Positions 8,163 to 15,665 of a DNA stretch of 64,000 nucleotides are shown here, in pieces; position 1 is the stretch's first letter, and each line of letters begins with the position of its first letter. Position numbers and translations under genes: made by a program. The DNA is from Streptomyces sp. LUP30 (GTDB taxonomy: Bacteria > Actinomycetota > Actinomycetes > Streptomycetales > Streptomycetaceae): assembly GCF_001746365.1 (NCBI RefSeq), contig NZ_MJAJ01000022.1, positions 1 through 64,000 on the forward strand, given 5' to 3'. Below the pieces are notes generated by a model. It saw only the letters and a list, made by a program, of their open reading frames with translations. It searched no databases and was not told the origin of the DNA.

Positions 8163-9665
8163 CTACTTGCTGCTGTAGTTCGGCGCCTCGACCGTCATCT
8201 GGATGTCGTGCGGGTGGCTCTCCTTGAGGCCCGCGGAGGTGATCCGCACGAAGCGGCCCTTGCTCTCCATCTCCTCGATGGTGGCGGCGCCCACGTAGCC
8301 CATGGTCTGGCGCAGACCGCCGACGAGCTGGTGCAGGACGTTGCCGAGCGGGCCGCGGTAGGGCACCTGGCCCTCGATGCCCTCGGGCACGAGCTTGTCG
8401 TCGGCCGCGACCTCCGCCTGGAAGTAGCGGTCCTTGGAGTACGACTTGGCCTGGCCGCGGGACTGCATGGCGCCCAGCGAGCCCATGCCGCGGTAGGACT
8501 TGAACTGCTTGCCGTTGATGAACTGCAGCTCGCCCGGCGACTCCTCGCAGCCCGCGAGGAGGCTGCCCAGCATCACCGTGTCGGCGCCGGCGGCGAGCGC
8601 CTTGCCGATGTCGCCGGAGTACTGCAGGCCGCCGTCGCCGATCAGCGGGATGCCCGCCGGACGGGCGGCGAGGGACGCCTCGTAGATGGCGGTGACCTGC
8701 GGGACGCCGATGCCGGCGACCACGCGCGTGGTGCAGATCGAACCGGGGCCCACGCCGACCTTGATGCCGTCGACACCGGCGTCGATCAGGGCCTGGGCAC
8801 CGTCACGGGTGGCGACGTTGCCGCCGATCACGTCGACGCGCACGCTCGACTTGATCTTCGACATCCAGCTGAGGGCGTTGCTGTTGTGGCCGTGCGAGGT
8901 GTCGACGACCAGGAAGTCCACGCCGGCCTCGGCGAGGGCCTGGGCGCGCTCCAGCGCCTCGGGGCTGGCGCCCACCGCCGCGCCGACGAGCAGCCGGCCC
9001 TCGGCGTCCTTGGCGGCCCGGGGGTACTTCTCGGCCTTGACGAAGTCCTTGACCGTGATGAGGCCCTTGAGGGCGCCCGCCTCGTCGACCAGGGGAAGCT
9101 TCTCGATCTTGTGCCTGCGCAGCAGCTCCATGGCCTCGACGCCGGAGATGCCCACCTTGCCGGTGACCAGCGGCATCGGGGTCATGACCTCGCGCACCTG
9201 GCGCGAACGGTCGGTCTCGAAGGCCATGTCGCGGTTGGTGACGATGCCGAGCAGCTTGCCGCCGCCGTCGGTGACCGGCACACCGCTGATGCGGAACTTG
9301 GCGCACAGGGCGTCGGCCTCGGCCAGCGTCGCGTCCGGGTGCACCGTGATCGGGTCGGTGACCATGCCGGACTCGGAGCGCTTCACCAGGTCGACCTGGT
9401 TGACCTGGTCCTCGATGGAGAGGTTGCGGTGCAGCACGCCGACGCCGCCCTGGCGGGCCATCGCGATCGCCATGCGGGACTCGGTCACCTTGTCCATCGC
9501 CGCCGAGAGCAGCGGGATGTTGACCCGCACGTTGCGGGAGATGCGGGACGAGGTGTCGACCGCGTTGGGGAGCACCTCGGATGCACCCGGCAGCAGCAGC
9601 ACGTCGTCGTAGGTCAGCCCGAGGGTCGCGAATTTTCCGGGCACTCCGTCGACGTTGGCAGTCAT
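8163..9665 (-). CDS. guaB: IMP dehydrogenase
   Basis: 500 residues. It oxidises IMP to XMP with NAD, the committed step of GMP synthesis in the cytoplasm. The catalytic barrel is interrupted by a CBS pair (about 100-215: MVTDPITVHPDATLAEAD, MTPMPLVTGKVGISGVEAME). The active loop is VGVGPGSICTTR with Cys311, and the flap contains KDRYFQ. All key residues are present, unlike the neighbouring guaB3. Upstream lies the sigma factor gene in the same orientation, with a 155-bp gap that can hold a separate promoter. Confidence 0.98.
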   Translation of the reverse strand: MTANVDGVPGKFATLGLTYDDVLLLPGASEVLPNAVDTSSRISRNVRVNIPLLSAAMDKVTESRMAIAMARQGGVGVLHRNLSIEDQVNQVDLVKRSESGMVTDPITVHPDATLAEADALCAKFRISGVPVTDGGGKLLGIVTNRDMAFETDRSRQVREVMTPMPLVTGKVGISGVEAMELLRRHKIEKLPLVDEAGALKGLITVKDFVKAEKYPRAAKDAEGRLLVGAAVGASPEALERAQALAEAGVDFLVVDTSHGHNSNALSWMSKIKSSVRVDVIGGNVATRDGAQALIDAGVDGIKVGVGPGSICTTRVVAGIGVPQVTAIYEASLAARPAGIPLIGDGGLQYSGDIGKALAAGADTVMLGSLLAGCEESPGELQFINGKQFKSYRGMGSLGAMQSRGQAKSYSKDRYFQAEVAADDKLVPEGIEGQVPYRGPLGNVLHQLVGGLRQTMGYVGAATIEEMESKGRFVRITSAGLKESHPHDIQMTVEAPNYSSK

Positions 9666-9820
9666 GACACCTTCCCCAAATGGCCTTGATCGGTGCGGAT
9701 GTCCATGCTAACGGGAAGCGCGCCGCCCGAATTCCACGGTCGCGTGCGCGTGCGGTCTTCGTATGTTCGTACGGAATCGGCGACCGGGCCGTTCAGCGAC
9801 GGCGCGGCCACCGGGATTCG

Positions 9821-10498
9821 TCACTGCTCGGCGAGCGCCCGCAGTCTGCTGAGCGCCCGGTGCTGGGCCACGCGGACCGCTCCGGGTGACATTCCCAACA
9901 TCTGGCCGGTCTCCTCGGCGGTGAGCCCCACCGCGATGCGCAGCAGGAGCAGCTCGCGCTGGTTCTCGGGCAGGTTGGCCATGAGCTTCTTCGCCCACTC
10001 CGCGTCGCTGCTGAGCAGGGCGCGCTCCTCGGGGCCGAGCGAGTCGTCCGGCCGTTCGGGCATCTCGTCGGACGGGACCGCCGTCGAGCCCGGATGGCGC
10101 ATCGCGGCCCGCTGCAGGTCGGCGACCTTGTGGGCGGCGATGGCGAAGACGAAGGCCTCGAAGGGCCTGCCGGTGTCCCGGTAGCGGGGCAGGGCGAGCA
10201 GGACCGCGACGCAGACCTCCTGGGCGAGGTCCTCCACGAAGTGGCGGGCGTCGCCGGGCAGCCGGGACAGCCGGGTGCGGCAGTAGCGCAGCGCCAGCGG
10301 ATGGACGTGGGCCAGCAGGTCGTGGGTCGCCTGCTCGTCGCCGTCCACCGCGCGATGGACGAGTGCTCCGATCGTCCCCACGGCAGTGACCGCCTCGTCA
10401 TCGCGCATCGGTCCATGGTGCACTGCGGCCGGACCGGCCGCGGCACCGTGCCCTTCGTTGTGCACCGAAGCGTTATGAGCAGGTGCGCCGGCACTCAT
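9821..10498 (-). CDS. shbA: Group 4 sigma factor of the SigD/ShbA type
   Basis: 225 residues from ATG 10498, chosen because GGAGGG lies about nine bases upstream; MRDDEAV at 10408 is an alternative start. Region 2 is VEDLAQEVCVAVLLALPRYRDTGRPFEAFVFAIAAHKVADLQR. Region 4 is LPENQRELLLLRIAVGLTAEETGQMLGMSPGAVRVAQHRALSRLR. The place between guaB and the Wbl gene matches mycobacterial sigD. In Streptomyces, a sigma factor of this kind (ShbA) is reported to drive the principal sigma gene hrdB; the symbol is assigned on resemblance and position, not proof. No anti-sigma gene is adjacent. Confidence 0.85.
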   Translation of the reverse strand: MSAGAPAHNASVHNEGHGAAAGPAAVHHGPMRDDEAVTAVGTIGALVHRAVDGDEQATHDLLAHVHPLALRYCRTRLSRLPGDARHFVEDLAQEVCVAVLLALPRYRDTGRPFEAFVFAIAAHKVADLQRAAMRHPGSTAVPSDEMPERPDDSLGPEERALLSSDAEWAKKLMANLPENQRELLLLRIAVGLTAEETGQMLGMSPGAVRVAQHRALSRLRALAEQ

Positions 10499-10809
10499 CC
10501 CCTGCGCCCTCCCCTTCCGCTCGACCGACTCGTCCCCGAGGAACTCCACACCTCAAGGATGCGGCATCCGCGGCGAAACGAGCAGCGGGCGCCCGCCGGG
10601 ACCCTGTGCAGCCCCCGCCCGCGGTGCGCCGACGGGAGCCCTCGGTCGGCCCTCGGACCGCCTCTGAGCAGGGAGGTTCGCCCATGAGCCCGCTCTCCTC
10701 GATGAATGACCGATGTCACCTCGAACCGGTGCGATCCACCGGACGGCCCAGGCCCGTCCTGCCCCGGAACGCTCCGGGGCCGCGGGCCGGGCGGGCGGTG
10801 GGAACGGCC
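10499..10809. other. Gap between the sigma factor gene and bldM
   Basis: About 310 bp containing the bldM terminator hairpin and presumably the sigma-gene promoter. A GGGAGG followed by ATG at 10684 on the plus strand looks like a start, but its frame only continues antisense through bldM, so no gene is called. Confidence 0.5.
10761..10780 (-). terminator. Probable bldM terminator hairpin
   Basis: GCCCCGGA (10761-10768) pairs perfectly with TCCGGGGC (10773-10780) around a 4-base loop, 30 bp beyond the bldM stop codon. Outer bases (GGCCC / GGGCC) could extend it. Confidence 0.6.
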
Positions 10810-11421
10810 CTAGCGGACGAGTCCCCACCGGAAGCCGAGCGCCACCGCGTGCGCGCGGTCCGAGGCGCCGAGCTTCTTGAACAGCCGTCGGGCGTGCGTC
10901 TTGACGGTGTCCTCGGAGAGGAACAGCTCACGGCCGATCTCCGCGTTGGAGCGGCCGTGGCTCATGCCTTCGAGGACCTGGATCTCCCGCGCGGTGAGCG
11001 TGGGGGCCGCACCCATTTCGGCCGAACGCAGCCGGCGCGGGGCGAGCCGCCACGTCGGGTCGGCGAGCGCCTGGGTGACGGTCGCCCGCAGTTCCGCGCG
11101 CGAGGCGTCCTTGTGCAGATAGCCGCGGGCGCCGGCCGCGACCGCGAGGGCGACGCCGTCGAGGTCCTCCGCGACGGTCAGCATGATGATCCGCGCCCCG
11201 GGGTCGGCGGACAGCAGTCGCCGTACGGTCTCGACGCCGCCCAGTCCGGGCATGCGTACGTCCATCAGAATCAGGTCCGAGCGGTCGGCGCCCCAGCGGC
11301 GGAGCACCTCCTCACCGTTGGCCGCCGTCGTCACGCGCTCGACGCCGGGCACGGTCGCGACCGCCCGGCGGAGCGCCTCTCGGGCAAGCGGGGAGTCGTC
11401 GCAGACGAGGACGGAAGTCAT
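10810..11421 (-). CDS. bldM: Developmental response regulator BldM
   Basis: 203 residues. It is an orphan atypical response regulator that controls aerial-hyphae and sporulation genes, alone as a homodimer or with WhiI. The receiver domain runs from MTSVLVCDDSP to about 120, with the phosphoacceptor-like Asp54 in LILMDVRMPG. The C-terminal NarL/LuxR helix-turn-helix is LTAREIQVLEGMSHGRSNAEIGRELFLSEDTVKTH. ATG 11421 has GGAGGG upstream; a longer in-frame extension reaches 11559, but it covers the promoter and lacks a better start. A perfect sigma-BldN promoter lies about 125 bp upstream. Confidence 0.97.
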   Translation of the reverse strand: MTSVLVCDDSPLAREALRRAVATVPGVERVTTAANGEEVLRRWGADRSDLILMDVRMPGLGGVETVRRLLSADPGARIIMLTVAEDLDGVALAVAAGARGYLHKDASRAELRATVTQALADPTWRLAPRRLRSAEMGAAPTLTAREIQVLEGMSHGRSNAEIGRELFLSEDTVKTHARRLFKKLGASDRAHAVALGFRWGLVR

Positions 11422-11801
11422 GGCCGCCCTCCGCAGCTGATGCGCGTCACCTTGTGCCTCCAGGCTGGTACGAATCGTCACCTGTGCGGTCGACCGCCTC
11501 GGACGCCTGCCCGAGCGTTTTGTGTTTCCGACCGCCACCGCACTCTCAACGACGGTCACTCGAAAGAGTTACGGGGCCGCGTGCATTCTTCGGCACTCTA
11601 CGTGAGGGGCCGGACACAGAGGAGTCAGCCACACGGACCCTCAAGCTTTCATCACAACCCGTGCCCCGTTTAGCCCTATTTCTTCCCTTTTGCTGGTGTC
11701 TGAGGCTAGATTCGCAATGAGTCATATTTTCATCTCCTTAGATCGTAGTTGTACGGTCGTGGGCACCGTATCCGCTCAGAACGGCTACAAGGGGTCACGC
11801 A
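11422..11801. other. Divergent bldM-whiD regulatory region
   Basis: 380 bp without a gene. It holds the sigma-BldN promoter of bldM and, on the other side, an unusually AT-rich stretch (about 11660-11760) upstream of whiD. No confident -10/-35 pair was recognised for whiD. Confidence 0.7.
11546..11573 (-). promoter_or_regulatory. Sigma-BldN-dependent promoter of bldM
   Basis: On the minus strand, CGTAAC (11568-11573), then exactly 16 bases, then CGTTGA (11546-11551): a perfect match to the published sigma-BldN consensus. The spacer contains the inverted repeat TCACTC-GAAA-GAGTTA (5 of 6 pairs), a possible regulator site. The leader to the bldM ATG is about 120 nt. Confidence 0.92.
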
Positions 11802-12131
11802 ATGGCAGATTTCTCCCGCCTTCCCGGACCGAACGCGGACCTGTGGGACTGGCAGCTTCTGGCTGCCTGCCGCGGAGTGGACAGTTCGCTCTTCTTCCAT
11901 CCGGAGGGTGAGCGCGGGGCGGCTCGGAGCGCTCGAGAGAACTCGGCCAAGGAGGTCTGCATGAGGTGCCCGGTCCGCGCGCAGTGCGCGGCTCACGCCC
12001 TGGCGGTTCGCGAGCCGTACGGGGTGTGGGGCGGGTTGACCGAGGACGAGCGCGAAGAGCTCATGGGGCGGGCGCGCAACCGCCTGGTGTCGGCGTCGTC
12101 AGGCGCGAGAGACACCGCTTCGAACACATGA
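11802..12131 (+). CDS. whiD: WhiB-family iron-sulfur transcription factor WhiD
   Basis: 109 residues. It is a Wbl protein binding an oxygen/NO-sensitive [4Fe-4S] cluster, needed for late spore maturation in Streptomyces and orthologous in position to mycobacterial whiB3. The four cluster cysteines are Cys23, Cys53, Cys56 and Cys62 (CMRCPVRAQC), and the turn motif GVWGG is at 74-78. The ribosome site is AAGGGG seven bases before the ATG. It is transcribed divergently from bldM and is followed by a strong terminator, so it is monocistronic. Confidence 0.97.
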   Translation: MADFSRLPGPNADLWDWQLLAACRGVDSSLFFHPEGERGAARSARENSAKEVCMRCPVRAQCAAHALAVREPYGVWGGLTEDEREELMGRARNRLVSASSGARDTASNT

Positions 12132-12188
12132 AGGAACGTTTCTGCGAAAGTGGCCGGAAAAAGCCGGCCCAGCGAAATCCGGCGAATC

Positions 12189-12218
12189 GGAGAGCACGCG
12201 CGCGTGCTCTCCGTTTTT
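12189..12218 (+). terminator. whiD terminator
   Basis: Perfect palindrome GGAGAGCACGCG / CGCGTGCTCTCC (12189-12212) followed by GTTTTT, 58 bp after the whiD stop and before the convergent LysR gene. Confidence 0.93.
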
Positions 12219-12231
12219 CCGTGCCGCGGCG

Positions 12232-13152
12232 TCAGCGCCGCGCGGCGCGTCCCAGCTGCTCCAGCGTCGCCGTCACCGCCGGCACCTGGGCCAGGTCCGG
12301 CAGGGTGAGCGCGACGATCTCCCGCCGCACCGCCGGTTCCAACGCGACCGCGCGGGCGCCCCGGGGCCGCACCGACTCGATGGCGAGCTCGGGCAGGACG
12401 GCGACGCCGAGCCCGGCGCCCACCAGACCGACCACCGCCGGATAGTCGTCGGTCGCGAAGTCGATGCGGGGCGTGAAGCCCGCCCGCTCGCACACCTGCA
12501 CCAGCTGGCCGCGGCAGCGCGGGCAGCCGGCGATCCACGGCTCGGCGGCGAGATCGTCGATGGCGACGGACCCCACGCGCGCGAGGCGGTGCCGCTCGGG
12601 CACGAGGGCGACCAGCCGGTCCGTCAGCAAAGGGCGCACGACCAGGTCGTCCCACTCGCCCTCGCCGGGGCCCGCCATGGCGGCGTCGCCCGTGGCGCGC
12701 TCGTAGCGGAAGGCGAGGGCGATGTCGCAGTCCCCCTCCCGGAGCAGCTCGACCGAGCGCGGCGGCTCGGCCTCCTCCAGGGACACCCGGGTGCCGGGGT
12801 GCGCCGCGCGCAGCGCGGCGAGGGCGGTGGGCACCAGGGTGGAGCTGCCGCTGGGGAAGGAGACCAGACGGACCCGGCCCGCGCGCAGTCCCGCGATCGC
12901 GGCGACCTCCTCCTCGGCCGCCGTCAGTCCGGACAGGATCCCCACCGCGTGCCGGACGAGGGCCTCGCCCGCCTGGGTCAGCCGCGTCTCACGGCCGCTG
13001 CGGACCAGCAGAGGCGTGCCGACGGACGCCTCCAGGGCCTTCATCTGCTGGCTGACGGCGGGCTGGGTGCAGCCCAGTTCCCGCCCGGCCGCCGAGAAGG
13101 AGCCGGTGGTGGCCACGGCGCGCAGCACACGGAGATGACGGGCCTCGATCAT
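12232..13152 (-). CDS. LysR-family transcriptional regulator
   Basis: 306 residues. The N-terminal winged helix-turn-helix reads LRVLRAVATTGSFSAAGRELGCTQPAVSQQMKALE, followed by the linker helix and a periplasmic-binding-like effector domain (about 90-300). It is divergently transcribed from the MOSC-protein gene, across only 80 bp. By the usual LysR arrangement it may control that gene and itself. The effector is unknown. Confidence 0.93.
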   Translation of the reverse strand: MIEARHLRVLRAVATTGSFSAAGRELGCTQPAVSQQMKALEASVGTPLLVRSGRETRLTQAGEALVRHAVGILSGLTAAEEEVAAIAGLRAGRVRLVSFPSGSSTLVPTALAALRAAHPGTRVSLEEAEPPRSVELLREGDCDIALAFRYERATGDAAMAGPGEGEWDDLVVRPLLTDRLVALVPERHRLARVGSVAIDDLAAEPWIAGCPRCRGQLVQVCERAGFTPRIDFATDDYPAVVGLVGAGLGVAVLPELAIESVRPRGARAVALEPAVRREIVALTLPDLAQVPAVTATLEQLGRAARR

Positions 13153-13232
13153 CCGTCAAGCATAAGGGACCCTTGGGTTCCGGCGCGAATAATGCGTCGA
13201 CACTTTGACGTCGGGTCGCCTACCGTGCCGTC

Positions 13233-13901
13233 ATGAGGCTTCTGTCAGTCAATCTCGGCCGTCCGAAGGCCGTTCCGTACACCGGCCAGCCGCAGGGGCT
13301 GACCGGCATCGACAAGCGGCCGGTCGAGGGGCCCGTACGGGTCTCGGCGCCCGGCCCGAAGGGGGTCGGGGGGAGCGGTCTGGCCGGGGACGCGGTGTGC
13401 GAGCTGCGCCATCACGGCGGCGACGACCAGGCGGTGTACGCCGTCGCGCGCGAGGACCTCGACGCGTGGGAGCACGAGCTGGGGCGCCCGCTGGGCAACG
13501 GCGTGTTCGGCGAGAACCTCACCACGGCGGGCCTCGACGTCTCGGGGGCGCGGATCGGCGAGCGCTGGCGGATCGGGTCCGAGGTGGTGCTGGAGGTGAC
13601 CGCCGGGCGGATACCGTGCCTCACCTTCCAGGGGCATCTGGGCGAGCAGCAGTGGGTGAAGCGGTTCACGCACAAGGCGGCGACGGGCGCGTACCTCCGG
13701 GTGATCGTCGCGGGCGACGTCCGCGCGGGGGACGCGGTGGAGATCGTCCATGTGCCGGATCACGAGGTGACGGCCCGTATGCAGTTCCAGGCCGTCACCA
13801 CGCACCGGGAACTGCTGCCCCGGCTGCTCGCGGCAGGTGAGGCCCTGCATCCGGAGGCGCTCGCCGCGGCCCGGAAGTACGTGGCGGAGCACGGGGGCTG
13901 A
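13233..13901 (+). CDS. MOSC domain protein (YiiM-like)
   Basis: 222 residues. The MOSC core (about 30-170) includes VCELRHHGGDDQAVYA, NGVFGENLTT and the conserved Cys129 in GRIPCLTF. It ends in the helical extension seen in YiiM-type proteins. MOSC proteins handle molybdenum cofactor-bound sulfur or reduce N-hydroxylated substrates; YiiM gives resistance to N-hydroxylated base analogues. The substrate here is unknown. It is divergent from the LysR gene and lies 96 bp before a short-chain dehydrogenase. Confidence 0.9.
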   Translation: MRLLSVNLGRPKAVPYTGQPQGLTGIDKRPVEGPVRVSAPGPKGVGGSGLAGDAVCELRHHGGDDQAVYAVAREDLDAWEHELGRPLGNGVFGENLTTAGLDVSGARIGERWRIGSEVVLEVTAGRIPCLTFQGHLGEQQWVKRFTHKAATGAYLRVIVAGDVRAGDAVEIVHVPDHEVTARMQFQAVTTHRELLPRLLAAGEALHPEALAAARKYVAEHGG

Positions 13902-13997
13902 GCCGTTCTCACCGAGTGGGCGCTCACGAGGCCTTCACGTTCGGGAGGCAGCGTGCAGAGGGCGGATCCTCGCACCGCGGGTCACTAACCTTGCGCC

Positions 13998-14771
13998 ATG
14001 ACAACGGCTCTCATTACGGGTTCGACCGCAGGCATCGGCGCCGCGTTCGCGCGCAGACTGGCGGCGGACGGGCACGATCTCGTCCTCGTGGCACGGGACA
14101 CCAAGCGCCTGCGTGAGCAGGCGACCGAGTTGCACGACCGGCACGGCATCGAGGCCGAGGTGCTGACCGCCGACCTCGCCACGGACCAGGGCATCGAAGC
14201 GGTGGCCGCCCGCCTCGGGGACCGCAAGAACCCCGTCGACCTGCTGGTCAACAACGCCGGCTTCGGCAACAAGGGCCGCTATCTCGACGTGTCCATGGCC
14301 GACGAGCTGAAGATGCTCAAGGTGCACTGCGAGGCGGTGCTGCGGTTGACCTCGGCGGCGACGGCGGCGATGCGCGAGCGCGGCCGCGGCGGGGTCGTCA
14401 ACGTGGCGTCCGTGGCGGCCTTCGTGCCGCGCGGGACCTACGGGGCGTCCAAGGCGTGGGTCGTGCAGTTCACGCAGGGCGCGGCGAAGGACCTGGCGGG
14501 CAGCGGGGTGCGGCTGATGGCGCTCTGCCCGGGCTTCGTGCGCACCGAGTTCCACGAGCGGGCCGGGATGGGCACGGACAACATCCCGGGCTGGATGTGG
14601 CTGGACGCGGACAAGCTGGTCGCGGCGGCGCTGCACGACCTGGCGCGCGGCAAGTCGCTGTCGATCCCCGACCCGCGCTACAAGGCGCTGATGGGCCTGG
14701 TGAAGGTGACGCCCCGGTCGCTGCTGGGCGGGATCAGCTCGAGGACGGGCCGCAAGTACGGGCCGCAGTGA
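13998..14771 (+). CDS. Short-chain dehydrogenase/reductase
   Basis: 257 residues. The NAD(P) motif TGSTAGIG is at 7-14, NNAG at 85-88, and the catalytic Ser138, Tyr148 and Lys152 (YGASK) are in place. The NAD(P)-dependent oxidoreductase substrate is not deducible. The C-terminal part (LDADKLVAAALHDLARGKSLSIPDPRYK) is like the SDR subgroup annotated as ketoacyl- or steroid-type reductases. It stands 96 bp after the MOSC gene and may be co-transcribed with it. Confidence 0.93.
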   Translation: MTTALITGSTAGIGAAFARRLAADGHDLVLVARDTKRLREQATELHDRHGIEAEVLTADLATDQGIEAVAARLGDRKNPVDLLVNNAGFGNKGRYLDVSMADELKMLKVHCEAVLRLTSAATAAMRERGRGGVVNVASVAAFVPRGTYGASKAWVVQFTQGAAKDLAGSGVRLMALCPGFVRTEFHERAGMGTDNIPGWMWLDADKLVAAALHDLARGKSLSIPDPRYKALMGLVKVTPRSLLGGISSRTGRKYGPQ

Positions 14772-14860
14772 CGGGTGCGGCGGTGAACGGGTGACGTGGG
14801 CGCTCCGGTGGGAAAATGGACGGGACGGGACCGGGACCCAGGGGGGCCGGAGGCGGCGTC

Positions 14861-15565
14861 ATGACGTTCGTACAGCTCATCGACTGCAGGACCAGCCGGT
14901 TCGACGAGATGGACCGGCTGATGGACACATGGGTCGAGCAGACCCGGGGGAAGCGGACCGCGACCCACGCGGTCGTCGCCAAGGACCGCTCCGACGACTC
15001 GCACTTCATCGAGATCGTGGAGTTCCCCTCGTACGAGGAGGCGATGCGCAACTCCAACCTCCCGGAGACCGGCAAGGTCTTCCAGGAGCTGGTCGCCCTG
15101 TGCGACGAGATGCCGACGTTCACGGACCTCGACGTCGTGCGGGACGAACAGCTGTACACGCGGACGGCACGGCTGTTCTTCGACACGATCGGCACGCGGG
15201 GCGAGCTCCCGCCGCTCGACGGGCTGATCGCCGAGGAGTACCACGACCACGATCCGGCCAACCCGCAGGACACGATGGGGATGGACGCGATGCGCCGGGA
15301 GATCGAGGCGTGGCGCAGCGGCTTCGACTTCGACTTCGTGCTCGACGACCAGATCGCCCAGGGCGACCGGGTGTGCAACCGATGGACCTGGCGCGGGGCC
15401 CACAAGGGCGACTTCATGGGGATCCCGGCCACGGGCAGAAGCGTCACGATGACCGGGGCGACGATCTTCCGGTGCCGGGAGGACGGGAAGATCGTCGAGG
15501 CCTGGTGGCAGTACGACCGGCTCGGCCTGATGGACCAGCTGGGGGCGCTGGACGCGCTGCAGTAG
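14861..15565 (+). CDS. Two-domain protein: dimeric alpha-beta barrel plus SnoaL-like ester cyclase
   Basis: 234 residues from ATG 14861, which has GGAGG seven bases upstream. Residues 1-95 (FVQLIDCRTSRFDEMD ... HFIEIVEFPSYEEAMRNS) look like a ferredoxin-like dimeric barrel of the stress/monooxygenase type. Residues about 105-230 (FFDTIGTRGELPP ... VCNRWTWRGAHKGDFMGI ... IVEAWWQYD) resemble SnoaL-type NTF2-fold cyclases. No polyketide genes are nearby, so a detoxification or housekeeping role is more likely than antibiotic cyclisation. The substrate is unknown. Confidence 0.85.
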   Translation: MTFVQLIDCRTSRFDEMDRLMDTWVEQTRGKRTATHAVVAKDRSDDSHFIEIVEFPSYEEAMRNSNLPETGKVFQELVALCDEMPTFTDLDVVRDEQLYTRTARLFFDTIGTRGELPPLDGLIAEEYHDHDPANPQDTMGMDAMRREIEAWRSGFDFDFVLDDQIAQGDRVCNRWTWRGAHKGDFMGIPATGRSVTMTGATIFRCREDGKIVEAWWQYDRLGLMDQLGALDALQ

Positions 15566-15598
15566 CGGGCCGGCGGCCGCGGGAGCGGCGGACGCACG

Positions 15599-15640
15599 CC
15601 GAGGCCCGGCGCCTCTTGTCTGCAGGGCGCCGGGCCTCGG
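15599..15640. terminator. Bidirectional terminator between the ester-cyclase gene and groEL1
   Basis: A 15-bp perfect stem (CCGAGGCCCGGCGCC, 15599-15613, with its complement at 15626-15640) around a 12-base loop, between convergent genes. Confidence 0.88.
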
Positions 15641-15665
15641 TTCGTGCCGTGGGTACCGACCTGGG

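Noticed and set aside
10684..11673. ATG with a good GGGAGG site on the plus strand before bldM
   Set aside because: The frame continues only as antisense of bldM and its promoter; no recognisable protein.
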